DNA of 64,000 nt from Cricetomys ansorgei (lineage: Eukaryota; Chordata; Mammalia; Rodentia; Nesomyidae): the NCBI GenBank assembly GCA_026225945.1, contig JAMJFZ010001657.1, positions 372,001 through 436,000 of the forward strand. Direction: 5' to 3'. Every line of letters starts with the position of its first letter. Position 1 is the stretch's first letter. Made by a program: the position numbers and the translations under genes. The notes beneath the pieces were generated by a model. It ran no database searches. It saw only the letters and a list, made by a program, of their open reading frames with translations, and had not been told where the DNA came from. Below are positions 47,069 to 59,438 of this stretch, one piece after another.

Positions 47069-48094
47069 GACCAAACCAATGAGCAAAGGAGTCAGCTGCA
47101 ATGCAAGGAAGAGGCATTCCATGTGCAATTTTTGAGACATGAGGACTTGCATGGCTAGTGAACCTTTTGGAACAAGAACATCTGTCTGCTCTACTGAGCA
47201 GCCCAAATGCAAGGTCTGATTTTGAATACAATATCTCATCACTAACACATGCTTGCTGGCTGTCACTTGTGAGCTAGCAGCCCACTTTATACTGCGTTGA
47301 TGGTCACATTCTAAGTCCTCCTGGAATTCTGTGTAGATGTCTTTGTCTTTAGTGCCCAGTGTTTAACAGATGCCTAGCGTGTTTACTAAGTCTAGTTCAT
47401 GTTATTGGCAGTGTTGTTGATGGTTATTTTCACTCTTACACATTAAAAACTCTGATGGAAATTCTCCCCATTTGAAACCCAAGTCCTCTGAATCTTAACT
47501 GGAATAAACAGCTTTCCCAAGTTCATGAAAGCCGTCATTGGCAGCAGTACAACGCGCACACAGGGTTTTCCTGACTCCTGAAGATGCAAAGATGAAGACA
47601 GGCCAGACATGATTCTGGTTTGACTGCAAGCTTTTTAGAAAATAAGAGCTCCCCTAAGAGCACAGGTTAAACCCCATAGTAAGTACCACCAACACGGCTC
47701 CAGAGAACACACTATGCACTTAGGCATGTTCTGGGCAATGTGAGGCAGGAAGAGAAGCATGATAAAATCTTTGCTTTGAAGGTTAAGGGTCAACAGTGCT
47801 TGGCGGCTTCCAGGGTGTTTTATGTTTTACAAAAGCTCCGTGCTGTTGTATGAAGAACAGAGAGCTCTGAAGGAGTAAGCCTGAGAACTGACCTACACTC
47901 TACATGCCAGCTTTATTAGCTTTTAACAAGGCACTTCGCCTGCCTCAACAACAGCGTTCTCATCTGTAAAGCAGATTGTGCATCATTGTTCTACCTGTCC
48001 CAGAGACTCTTGAAAGTAAATGAAGTAGTTTTCATGAAAAATCCCTGTGAACTGTCACATTTAAGGGACCAGAAAGTCCACATAACAAACACAG

Positions 48095-48470
48095 ACCTTT
48101 AGGGGTCACGGGCCATGGGTTTTACCTTATCCTGCTGTGACTTTGGCAGGCCTCCATGAGTCGGTGAGTGGACAAATGACCACCCGGGACACACTTTGGT
48201 GGGCGTCTCCTTGATTGGGGCTTTGAGAGTGCCTTTCATGTGGCACAGTCCAGGGCATGGTCTGGCCACAAGAGTGGGACTGATTGGTTGAGGCAGGGGC
48301 TTTTGGCACTGCCTAAGATGAACACATTTGAGCCTGTGTCCCCAGCCTGCAGGAGCAGACAAAGATTTGCTTCTGTGAAGCAGGCAGAATTTAATATTTA
48401 CCTGGGTTCTGACCAGGGCTAAAGTGAGGAGCAGCCGATGACTCTTAACTTCCGTCAAGTTGACAAAAAA
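48095..48470 (-). repeat. probable ERV LTR remnant, antisense
   Basis: Shares TTCTGTGAAGCAGGCAG, CCAGGGCTAAAGTGAGGAGC with the copy at 62.8 kb. Confidence 0.4.
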
Positions 48471-48738
48471 AAAAACTAAGAAACAAATGTGCTAATAATT
48501 ATAATAGTTTTTGGGGGGGAGGGTAGAGACTAGTACTAGTACAACTACGCATGTATGGAAATGTTGTAATGGAGCCAATGACTCTATAGTTAATAATCCT
48601 AATAAGGATTAAATCTCCAAAATGTTGGTCATAGTGAGTATGTATGTGTCAGCCATGTTTGATGCTGATGTTGTATTTTTTTTCATTTTCTTCTACCGCA
48701 CAAATCACATTATTTATTACATTATAAATACTGCATAT

Positions 48739-48895
48739 AGGGCCAGAAAGATGGCTCCGATGAGGTAAAGTCTTGTCATGCAAGCTGAGGCCCAAGATTG
48801 GACCTTGGACCCCACAGTGGAGAGAGAACACTGACTCCCACAAGGTGCCCATGGCAGGTGTGTGCCCACACTCAAGACACCCTCTCACACGCGAT
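48739..48895 (+). mobile_element. B4-like SINE
   Basis: GGGCCAGAAAGATGGCTCCG, GTCTTGTCATGCAAGCTGAG. Confidence 0.5.
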
Positions 48896-49414
48896 GATAA
48901 TTATTTTAAATTTAATACTTTGCATAGAAGGATAGTACATACAACGATGTTATTTTGGATTTGATTTTGCTAGTTTCTGACTTCTGGTTCATTGAGGAAG
49001 TTGAGCGAGCTAAGGTTAGGCCAGTGGAAAGGCGTCCAACAGGGTTTCAGTGTTGTTTTATTTGTCGTTTTCAGTCACTTTTGTTTGGGTTTTTTGGTTA
49101 TTTATTTGTTTGTTTGTTTGTTTGCTTGCTTCACTGTGCCCCAATTCATACAATAACTTAAATTCTAGTTGCCATGAGAAGGGGAAATGATGTCTTCTAT
49201 CTACCAATCGTCTTCCAGTTTCTCAACCAGACTCGGAGATGGGGTCTGAGAGCTGGGAGGAAGACTTCAGGGCTAAGCACCTGGTTCTTTCCTCGAGCTG
49301 TCCCAGCTTTCCACATGAATGTCTAACTCCGCCCAGTTCCCCTACAATACAAGGGCTTATTTCTGTCTGGAATTTGGCTCACAAGAGCTTTCTTCCTTTT
49401 TCTTTCTTCCTTTC

Positions 49415-49530
49415 TTCCTCCTCTTCCCTTCCCTTCCCATCCCTTCCCTTCTTCTTCCTTCCTTCCTTCCTTCCTTCCTTCCTTCCTTCCTTCCTTCCTT
49501 CCTTCCTTCCTTCCTTCCTTCCCTCCTTCC
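49415..49530 (+). repeat. (CCTT)n microsatellite
   Basis: Long pyrimidine run. Adjoins an antisense B1. Confidence 0.97.
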
Positions 49531-49537
49531 TTTTTCC

Positions 49538-49665
49538 AGACAGGATTTCTCAATATGGCCCTGGCTGTCCTGGAACTTGGTAAACCAGGCCGGCCTCAAA
49601 GTCAGAGACCTGCCTACCTCTGCCTCCCGAGTGCTGGGATTAGAGGCATGTCCTCACTCACCAAA
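49538..49665 (-). mobile_element. B1 SINE, antisense, after (CCTT)n
   Basis: ACAGGATTTCTCAATATGGC, CTCTGCCTCCCGAGTGCTGG, GATTAGAGGCATG. Confidence 0.85.
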
Positions 49666-49887
49666 GCTTTCTCATACCACCTGCTCTTGGCTAATTCATA
49701 GAAAACTGATTTTGATTAAGATTTTCTTGTCACTAAAATGGAACAAGTTTCTTTTGCTCTAACTAGGCTTACAGGATCTTCTTTAGTTTCTCTGTTCTTG
49801 ACTTAAAGTAGTTTGGCTTATAATTTTTAAATTTTTACTATATTGTGAAAGCAGTATGAAAATTTGCTCCAGGTTTTTAAATTTTTA

Positions 49888-49979
49888 TCTTTTCTTTCTT
49901 TTTTCTCTCCTTTCTTTCTTTCTTTCTCTCTTTCTTTCTTTCTTTCTCTCTTTCTCTCTTTCTTTCTTTCTTTCTTTTC
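49888..49979 (+). repeat. (CTTT)n/(CTCT) microsatellite
   Basis: Pyrimidine run adjoining an antisense B1. Confidence 0.97.
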
Positions 49980-49980
49980 C

Positions 49981-50097
49981 CAAGACAGGGCTTCTCTGTT
50001 GTAACTCTAGCTGTCCTGGAGTTACTCTATAGACTAGGCTGGCCTCAAACTCACGGAGATCCACCTGACTCTGCCTCCTTGGTGATGGGATTAAAGG
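49981..50097 (-). mobile_element. B1 SINE, antisense, after (CTTT)n (GTTACAACA variant)
   Basis: GACAGGGCTTCTCTGTTGTA, CTCTAGCTGTCCTGGAGTTA, GGCTGGCCTCAAACTCACGG. Confidence 0.88.
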
Positions 50098-50786
50098 CAA
50101 ATCATATTTTTTATTAAGAAACGTAGTTTTATTTAGCATTCTGTATGAGACCTTAATGAGAATAAAAGAAGAAATTAAAAATCAATCCCACATTTGATTT
50201 TAAAGAATTTCAAGACAGTAAAAGCACACAGCTTCTAACCAATATCAAAAATATGGAAAGGCATGACACATCTACCATACACAGAATGTACTTCGGGGAC
50301 TTCCTATCACAGGGAAGCCCCTGTCTGTTAGCCACCACCACCAGGCAATTTTTACCTTTTCTAAGTGCTATATGGTGTAATACTCTCAAGATGCTGCCCA
50401 ACAGCCTCAAGCCATGCTTCCCAGATAGCCACACAATCACAAGGGCAAATGACCCACATTCTGCATTGTGCTTTTTTGCTAAGCTATGCTATTTGAGAGA
50501 TTATGTATATTATATGCATCTTTAACTTACAGTATTTTGCACTTGTGATGAGTTTATTAAGATACAAGTCTGCTTTGAGTTGAGGGGCATCTGTAGAAAG
50601 GACACCATCTGAGATTTGTAATGTTTGACTTCATTTTTTTTCCACACAGAAAGTTATCTATTGGCTTCTGAAATGCTTAGTTGAATATGAAGAATCATAA
50701 AGCTGTAATTTGAGAGTTCAAACTCCATGTCTTTTTCACCTAATCCGAATGACGGAGGCTTCCTGGGCCTAAATTTAATAAGCTGA

Positions 50787-50800
50787 CCTGCAGGGGGCAG
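50787..50800 (+). promoter_or_regulatory. CTCF-like motif
   Basis: CCTGCAGGGGGCAG contains the AGGGGGCAG half of the CTCF core in forward orientation. The left half is imperfect. Confidence 0.35.
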
Positions 50801-51476
50801 TTGCACTAGGCATAATGAATGGAGTAAGCAGAACGCAGGCTACCAGTTCACTTAGCTTAATAAGCATGCAAGCATGCGCACCCAGAAGCACAAAAAGTGA
50901 AACATTCCCCCTCAAGTTAGATTGACCAGCATGGCTATTCCTGGTTTGTTCCATATCAACAACTTTTCTACCAGCTGCAGGAACCTGAAAAGGGGAAGAG
51001 GGGACATTTCCTGGAACGGCCCCTCCACGGCACAGATGGAACAGTTGGTATGTTACACTAACTTGGAGAAGGGGACAGCTGGAGTGAAAGGCAGGTGGAG
51101 GAACACAGGGAAGGCGAGGGCATCAGCGCGGTCTGCATCAGCCTCATTGTTCTGCTGGTCCAGAAGAGGCTATGCTCATTGGTCACGGCTGAGAAATGGG
51201 TGGCCATTGAGGGCAAGATTATGCTCAGAACCGAAGTCACCCATCAATCTCTCCTACCACGTGGGATTGGAACATTAAGGAACTGGAGAAATAAGACAAT
51301 ACTATCCGGATGCATGCCTGAATTTTAACTTCCTCTGTCACCTCCACGTAACTTACCATATTCACTGGAAGCTCATTATTTTAAACAAGCCATTTGCATG
51401 GAAACAGTAGTAAAGTAAGGTTATAGCGTCGTCATGTGGTTGTGGTGAATATCAAATGAGATAATTTATCTGACTG

Positions 51477-51760
51477 AGGCCAGGGAGATGGATCCGTGGG
51501 TAGAAACCCTCACTGCAAATCTGATGACCTGAGTTTGGATTCTCAAAGCCTGTGCAAAAGCCAGCTGCTGTGTCATGTATCTCTAGCACCAGCATTCCTG
51601 ACAAGGTGGCAGGCGCAACCAGGAGGATTCCCTAGACCTGCAGAGGTCATCGAACCTGGAGGATACAGCACAGTAGAAAAACAAGAGCTATCCAGCCTCC
51701 CAACACACACTGTAGTGTGTGCAAACCTATATCTACCCCCACACACACACTATATACACA
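51477..51760 (+). mobile_element. B4/RSINE1-like SINE
   Basis: AGGCCAGGGAGATGGATCCG, GATGACCTGAGTTTGGATTC, with a CACACA tail. Confidence 0.6.
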
Positions 51761-52404
51761 AACAAATTGTAGAATGTCATCTAGGATATAGCAAACAGGC
51801 AAGAACTATAGCTATTCTTGTGGTTATTATTGCTAATTGGTGAGAACCAGCAACCAGTATTTTGATCACTTATACATTTAAAAAGAAATTGTGGACTTCA
51901 GTAGATATGGAGATCAAGGAATAAAGCATCTGCAAAGAGAATGGGGAATCCTTGGTGATGATTGCAGCCTTTCTGTGGCAGCCTCTGCTCTTTGTCCTTC
52001 AGCTCTGAGGGGAGCATGACTGACAAGGCGGAACACATGAACTTCCTCCCAATGGACGCACTCACATATCCTCATGGCCACATTTCCACCACCAGCATCC
52101 CTTAAACTGTCCTTTGGAAAATGCTAATGATAATTTTTGTACTTCGTGAAACGCTTGAGAAATAAGGATTAGCATTCCTAATTACGTAGCGGCTTACTTA
52201 AATTTTAATCAGAGGAAAGTGGAGCCGTGTGACAGTATCTACCTACTGTGACGCAGTGTTAACACATAGTAGGACCGCACAACTATGGCTGTTGGTGTGT
52301 AGAGTTAAACACTGGGTTAGGTTTTGTAAACTCCTGAAATTTGGGCTTAAATTCTTTCTTTCTTTCCTTCTTCTTTTTTGTTTTTGTTTGGTTGGTTTGG
52401 TTTT

Positions 52405-52501
52405 TCTCAAGACAGGCTTTCTCTGCGTAGCCCTGGCTGTTCTGGAACTCTCTCTGTAGACCAGGATCTGGAATTAAAGACTTGTGCAACTATGCCTGGC
52501 T
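52405..52501 (-). mobile_element. B1 SINE, antisense, internally deleted
   Basis: AAGACAGGCTTTCTCTGCGT, CTCTGTAGACCAGGATCTGG, AACTATGCCTGGC. Confidence 0.75.
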
Positions 52502-53359
52502 TTGAGCTTAGATTCTTGGTCTCTAAAATCAATGGTTGGATTTATTGTCGTCTCCTAAGAAACCCTGAGCTCTAGGAGAAGGCTGTGGGCTTGCCAATGT
52601 CAAGCCTCTGTAGCCCACCTTTCAGGTCCTCTGTAGACCCAGGATCCACACTGACAACCATGGATTCATTTCAGAAGTCTATTTTAACAGACCTCAGTTC
52701 TAGACACAGCCCTACCAACCCAGGCACCAAAGCTGCACACTTGCTGGTCCAGACAGCAGGCTGGCCTGTGTGAGATCTCCAGCAGCAAGAGCATCTACAT
52801 GTTGTGCCAGTTTGTCTGGTGAAGATCTCTCACAGACAAAACTGGTATTCAAAGACAAGAATAAGTCCCACTTCACATGTTCAGATACCAACATAATGCA
52901 CCAAAATAAGGGGGACACACACACACACATACACACCTCAGTAGCTGACCTCAAAGAAATGGAGATATATCAGCTTCTCAGCAATAATTCCAAATTAATT
53001 GTTTTGTGGAAGCTCAATGAGGCTGAATAAAATACAGCAAAACAATTCAAGGAAATCAGGAAAATAAAGGAATAGACCAACCAAAACTAGAAATCTAACA
53101 CAGATTAAAATTATGTTTTAAAACAAGAGAAATTCTGGAGTGAAAGAGACCCAACGAATGGAATAAAACTGAAGCAGAAAGCATTAGCCAACAGATTGAG
53201 AAAGCAAAGCACTTCCAGTCAAAGATGAGTCATTCAAGGGTGAACAAGGAAAATGCACCTAGCAAATGATTAAATACTTTTTTCAGATAGGAACAATTTT
53301 ATTTTGCAAGACACTCAGCTACCAAGTCCTTGACTCAATGGCTTGGGAATAACCTTATA

Positions 53360-53361
<2 letters not shown>

Positions 53362-53391
<30 letters not shown>
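53362..53391 (+). repeat. 30-base poly(A)
   Basis: Uninterrupted A30, the longest in the window. No recognisable SINE or L1 body was identified immediately upstream. Confidence 0.97.
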
Positions 53392-53392
<1 letters not shown>

Positions 53393-55436
53393 CCTAATTT
53401 CTTAAGCTAGAAATGGCCACTCTGTATCCAAAGACAGAGCTTCATAAAACATTTCGATGATCAAAAGTAAAGAGTTTCTGTATGTGACAGCAGACAGTCG
53501 GGTTGCTACTTGGGTTGGAGAGGGGAGGCAGGTGCACGTTCATGCACGTACTCCTGGAGGCCAGAGGTCCATGTCTAGCATCTTCCTCTTTCACTCTCCA
53601 CTGTTTTTCCTTTTGAGACAGGGTCTCTCTGTGACTCCAGAGCTCATAAGTTAGCTAGATTGACTGACAAGGTAAGCTCTCAGGATTTTACCATCTCCAC
53701 CTCCTAGCTCTGGGAAGTTGCCATTCATTTGAAATAAGATGCTATATACAAAATGTTTTAAAATAAGTCTTATCATAACCACAAAGATTAAGCTTCTACG
53801 ACAAGCAGAAAGCAGAAAGAGAAAGTAGTCAGGGCATACTACCACCCAAAAATAAATAAATAGACTGATACATAGAATAAAATAAAATCAACAGACCACA
53901 AAGAAAGACTTTAAAGACTCAAAAAAGGGACTACAGAATATTCAGGAAATAATTAACAAAATACAATGGTTTTCACTGAAATGGATACAATTTTTGTCTC
54001 GCTTTCCATTTTCCCCCCTATAATCATTGACCTCCCTAGCTTCCTGCTGTGTATAATTTGCTTAGGACAATTGTTCAGGTCTAGAATAGAACAAATCATG
54101 GAAAGGCCCTAAATGAGAGTAATGTGAATAGGAGACCCATATCTCTGTCCCTCACATGAAGGAGACCTAGAAGGAAGTTGAAATGACTGCCATGTTAGCT
54201 GAGAAAACATCCCCGGGCAAACCACCTACATTCCTCGGCACTTTGTGTTTCCCAAACTATTGGACACACTGAGGAGGCCTCCTCTTTAAGACCATACGTG
54301 ATGTGCAAATGTACTCTTACTCTTACACCAGGTAAGCCTCAGAACTAACTGGAATGCTATAAAGATCAGGGTAAGAGATACAGGTTTCAGGACTTTACCA
54401 GTTTGGGGGACCATTGACAAGATCGGGGACTCGGGAAGCAATAGAGAGGAATAGCAGGGTACTAGTGACCAGGGAAATTGGATATCGGGGACTCTTAGAG
54501 GAGAAGGGGGTAAATAAAGACTGTCTTTAAAAAAAAAAAAAAAGCGTCCTCCGCCCATGACTTTGCCAGTAAAATTATGAGCACAAAAACTCTATACCTC
54601 TATCTCCCAAGAGCTATTACATAGTCCCTTCCTGCAATCAGATAACAGAAGAATATGTACATCCCTTGATGAGTATTTCTCATCAGAAGTTGGTTTGATG
54701 CTTTTATAAACCAACCCTATAGACCTGGTTTATGTTAATATAACCCTGGATGAGCTTTAGGGGGATTTTAAAAAATGAAGAGACAGACTCTGAATTAAGG
54801 CAAATGCTAACACCTCCTCCAGAGTCTAGTCGCTCTTCTCCAGATGTTGGCATCGCCTTAACTCTGGTGTTATCATTGTTCTTATTAACAGTCCCATAGG
54901 GACACCACCTGCTGGAGCCCCGCTTCTGTGTAAAATGATCCTACAGGGGTTGTCCAAAGAGCTGATGGAACGGCTGGAAAAAAAGCCCTCTAGCTCCATC
55001 AACTCCAACCTTCTCCCTAAACTCATCCTGCACAGAAATGCTCAGGAGACATACACAGACAGGAAACCAACTCACCACTCCCTCACAATGCGTTCCATCT
55101 GCTTCTGTGGGAATTCCGCTGTAGCCCTCGATGCTTGGCTGTATTGGCCTCACAAGCCTCACCTGTAACAGTATCCCATACTCTGTGACAAATAAATACA
55201 CATTCATACCCCGTACTCTTACGCTCTGTTCCAGTGGGCCTATTAAGTATTCTTGGAATCAACCCTTCCTGGGCTTTCTAGAATATTCTCTTCTACTTAC
55301 TCTTAAAGATTTTACTCTAGGATAATTACCATCCGGAATTCTCTCCTGCTCTTTCCTAAGCATAACATGCTGCCCTATAATATTCCATTCATAAACTACC
55401 AGAGGTCTTATCTGACTATATTAAAATTATAGACTT

Positions 55437-55598
55437 GGGGACAGCAAGATGGCTCGGTGGATAAAGGTGCTTCCTGCCAAGCCTGGTGACCTGAGTTTGA
55501 TCCCAGAACCTATACTGGTGGAAGGAGAGAACTAACTTTTAAAAATTGTTCTTTGATCTCCACATGACATTGTGGCACAAATGTTCTTTGATTTCCAC

Positions 55599-55627
<29 letters not shown>
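55437..55627 (+). mobile_element. B4-like SINE with a 29-A tail
   Basis: GGGGACAGCAAGATGGCTCG, CCTGGTGACCTGAGTTTGAT; poly(A) 55599-55627. Confidence 0.65.
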
Positions 55628-55631
<4 letters not shown>

Positions 55632-55655
55632 GCTCAAATGTGTGAGCCACACGTA

Positions 55656-55658
55656 AAA

Positions 55659-55710
<52 letters not shown>

Positions 55711-55711
55711 A
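55656..55711 (+). repeat. (AAAT)n microsatellite
   Basis: About 13 units. Confidence 0.97.
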
Positions 55712-56569
55712 ATTATAGCTTCATAACGCTCCTCCTGCCATGTCACTGCAAGGGAATTTTCTCTACATCTCTGGAAATGCAGGCAGCTAACTGTGAAGGG
55801 GCCCAAATGCTGACCCTACTGAAATGAACCAAATCTCCTTCTATTCTCTGGAGTGTTCTCTTTCATCTGCTCTGTTGGCTTCTCCTCCTCACAAACCAAT
55901 AACCAACCTTATCCTTTTCAGTTTTTCCACATTAGCTCCGGGTCTCATTTATTGCAGAGACTGAGTCTAAGGAGAAGAAGAATGGAAGTAAAGCTGACAA
56001 TCCATGCCAGATTCATATCCAGCACTATGGAAATGCCTTTCTGTGAGGCCCTTCACCGTTCCCAGAAATCAAAGGAGTGAACATAGCCTTACTTGTTACT
56101 CTTGTGCTGAGAACTCTGAGAACAAAGGAGATGTTAAAATGTCTAGGGGGAGAATCATGCTCTGTGGACAATTGACAGGAGCCAAGAAAAGCAGCAAGGA
56201 GCCCTGGGCACTTCTGGGCAGCTCTCCCAGGGTGTATGGGAATTAAGTCTTGAAAGCAAGTGCCAGGGGCTTTCTTCACTTATCAAAGGCAATAATGGTT
56301 TCACCCAGTTACCCAATACCTTCCGGGAGACATGTGTTATGATCACTTGGACAATCAGATCTTTCAGCCTTTGCTGAACTTGCCCAGGCACAGAAATGTT
56401 ATTTATTTATTTATTTATTTAATCCTTGTGTCTGACTAATGTTCTGTGTGTAGCCAGCTAGATTCTTCAGCTTGGACTTGGATTTTGCTCTGGAATCACC
56501 TCTCAGTGATCATAGGTTCTCAAGGGTCTTGAAGCTACCCTTATCTGTGACGCCAAACCTTTTTGAAAT

Positions 56570-56830
56570 ACATTTTTATTTATTCTTTGAGAATTTTATA
56601 CATGTTTAGCTTTTGGCCAGATGCATCCCTGACTCTATCCCGTCTGACTCCCACCAGAACCACACAACCACATCTTTCTCCTAATGTCATGTGCTCGCTT
56701 TTTTAGCCTACAGAGTTCATTAATACTGCTGGCATGTGCCTGGGTGCAGGGCCACAGACTGGAGCATGGACACCTACCAGGGGTCACTTCCCCAGAGAAA
56801 ACTGACTCCCCCTCCTCCAGCAGTGATCAC
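56570..56830 (-). mobile_element. rodent L1 3'UTR fragment, antisense
   Basis: TTTGAGAATTTTATACATG, TAATACTGCTGGCATGTGCC, GTCACTTCCCCAGAGAAAAC. Confidence 0.5.
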
Positions 56831-56884
56831 CACCGCCCGGCCATTTATCATTTCTTTATGGTGAAAACTTTGTATCGTTTTGCT

Positions 56885-56952
56885 TGAATTCACTGAGGCT
56901 CCTCCACTGCCTGAATGCTAGGATGATAGGCATGAACCATCATGCCCAGCTG
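56885..56952 (-). mobile_element. B1-like SINE fragment, antisense
   Basis: CTGCCTGAATGCTAGGATGA, TAGGCATGAACCATCATGCC. Confidence 0.45.
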
Positions 56953-56999
56953 GGGAAAAAAAAGACTTTTAAAATTCTTCTCCTGGCTTTTTTTAAATG

Positions 57000-57720
57000 T
57001 ACAGTGCATATTGTTATCTCTAGTAAACGTAGCGTGCAATAGCACACCAGAACTTCTCGCTTCTACCTAACTGTTACCTAGTACCCAGCAAGAATGTGCC
57101 ACGGGCCCTCTGTGCCTACTTCCCCTGCCTCCAATAAACACCGTTCTGCTCTCAGCTTGTATGAGGTCAATGTTCTGGACTCAAAACATTGTGTGGGTGA
57201 GATCATGTGGCACTCCTCTTCCTTGTCTCACCTCATGTGATCTCCAGTTCCATTCATGTTGGGGTAATTCATATTGAATAGAGGCGCCCCGTTTTCTTTG
57301 TCAAATTGTCAGTTGATAGACATATATAAGTTCTTTCAATTTCTTGGATGTCGTGAAGAGTTTCTGCAGCTAATATGGAAGTTCAGATGTCTCTTGGATG
57401 TGCTGATTTCATTCCCACTAGTAGCATTTCTGGATCATGAGGTAGTTCTTTTTTAATTTCTGCAAGACCCTCCATGCTGTTAGCTACAGTGGCTCTACTA
57501 ATTTACATCTTAGCCAATAGTGCACAAATGTCCCCTTTCTCCACACCCTCCCAGCACTTCTTACCTTTAGTCTTTCTATAGCAGCCATTCTTACTAGAGC
57601 CAGACACCTAATTCCAGTTTTCATTTGTATTTTTAGGTTGTTTGTGATGCTGAGTATTTTTTTTTTATAAAAGGCATCTTCTCTTTCTGTTATACTGATA
57701 TTCATTATTCTTGGGGAGGT
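57000..57720 (-). mobile_element. old L1 3' end of ORF2/3'UTR, antisense
   Basis: CATTTCTGGATCATGAGGTA, GACCCTCCATGCTGTTAGC, GTGGCTCTACTAATTTACAT, CAGCCATTCTTACTAGAGCC are antisense L1 landmarks in correct order. Confidence 0.65.
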
Positions 57721-58231
57721 GGTCTGGTGTGCAAATATATGCTCAAAACAAAGGTACATTTGTTAGACTAACAAATACCACATATAGAACACAGCTCAGG
57801 CAGTGCTTGCTTTCTCTGGGCAAGCCCTTTCAAACCTCTCTGAGCTTTGATTTCCCATATCTAAAATAAAGACCCAGCCTCTTTCCTGTATTTATGATAG
57901 CAGATGTTTGAAATGAGACTGGAGCTCTGAGATCATAAGTCCCATGCAGGATTTCCTGGAGCATCTCATGGCATAGAATCTTTCCTTGAGAGAGACACCT
58001 CATCACTGGCCACCAGTACACTTCAGTGCATAGCCCACTGTGGTGGTCGCACCTCCAAGTCTAACACACAGTAGCATTCCTGGCTCTAGAAGCATCAGTG
58101 GAGACCAGAGTAAGACTTTCTCAGCAGGACTCTGCTTTTACCAAGAAGGCATCTGAAGGTCTGTGAAGGAGAAAGAAAGAGAGCTACTATGGTGAATTTA
58201 ATAATAGAATAATGAGTACTTACAGGATACC

Positions 58232-58400
58232 AGCATGAGTGCCAGTGAGATGGCTGAGCTGGCAAAGTCCTAGCAGTGTGAGCCTCATAACTCAAGTTCA
58301 ATCCCCAGGACCCAGGTAGAGGTGGAAGGAGACAATCACACATAGTTGTCCTTTGTCCTCCACATGCACGCTGAACACACACACTCATACACACACACAC
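58232..58400 (+). mobile_element. B4-like SINE
   Basis: GTGCCAGTGAGATGGCTGAG, CAAGTTCAATCCCCAGGACC, CACACA tail. Confidence 0.6.
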
Positions 58401-59438
58401 ACGGGTGTACATGCACACTAATGATACCTTTTCAATAAAGTATACAAGCATGAATACATTTTTTTCATTTTATCTTTAAAAAAAGAACTTCCTACAAAGC
58501 GTGTGGTTTTGGAGAAGATAGAGCTGGGGCTGAGATACTAAATAAAGTCTTCAAGGAAGCGTGCCTTCAAAGTAGAGTATAACCAATAAAACCATGCTGT
58601 ACTGCCATCTTACAGATTGCAGTAGCTGTGGGCCACTTGGCAACAAGCCTACCTCAAAGGGCAGAATAAAATCAAAGTTAGTGTCAGTCATCCGTCACTG
58701 ACTGCCTCGAGGCAGCGCAGACCTAATGGCTCTTTCCAAGGGCCACATCTTTAGCTCCAGGGGAATATTGTTCAGTTCCACCTCTGAGTCTAGGCATCCA
58801 ACCTTGATCACTGCACAGAACTGGCCCTCCTGTGAGAAAGCAGCAAGAGTTCCAACCCGACCACTCCAAAGTGGTAGGCTTCTCCCTGACCCTTGAAGTC
58901 CTCACACCCTGATTGATGCCTCAAGCCAACCATTTGGAAAAGGAAACTCACCTGGGACTTCTCTACATCTGTCTTTAGCCAGGTGACTGAGATACTGCAA
59001 GAGGACAACACGTCGCTTCTCAACTCCCTAAGCAAACCCTCGACTCTTAGTCAAGCCCCTGTTGACACGTTAAGACTCTTTTGCGTCTCAGAATCCTGAG
59101 AGCGCTCCTTGCCTGTATCCTACCTAGTCTTGATTAAGCCTGTGTTCTGTAACAGGACCTTGGGCTCTCAGTACAACTTGAGGGCAAATGGCGCAGCCAT
59201 TTTTTCTTGAATTTTCAAGAGATGAAAGGAAAGGTGCTTAGGCCTGTCATGAACTGTCCTGCTCTGCCGATGGAGACACTCTGCTCTTAGCTGCGTACCT
59301 TCATGTCATGTGGTTTCCATGAATGAATTGAGTGTGGGAGGGTACAGGGTCTCTTCTTCTTCCAGACCCGCAAAGGCTAACCCAGCTCTACAGAGGAGGC
59401 TCCCCGACAGTCATTTAGACAGTCCAGGCTCCACAGCT

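Larger units (their letters stand above)
47069..59438. other. intergenic, DEFB135-like to DEFB136-like
   Basis: 12.4 kb without a recognised gene. It has B1/B4 SINEs, (CCTT)n and (CTTT)n tracts, poly(A) tracts, an LTR remnant near 48.1-48.5 kb, a CTCF-like motif at 50787-50800 and old antisense L1 at 57.0-57.7 kb. 50600-51470, 51900-52300, 53850-55430 and 55720-56570 are unassigned. Confidence 0.5.

Noticed and set aside
47821..47850. TGC-TGT-TGT run with a TGT 18 bases upstream.
   Set aside because: No further cysteines upstream and no acceptor. Not a defensin exon.
49239..49762. 114- and 147-codon frames with long Phe-Leu-Pro-Ser runs.
   Set aside because: They are (CCTT)n and B1 translations.
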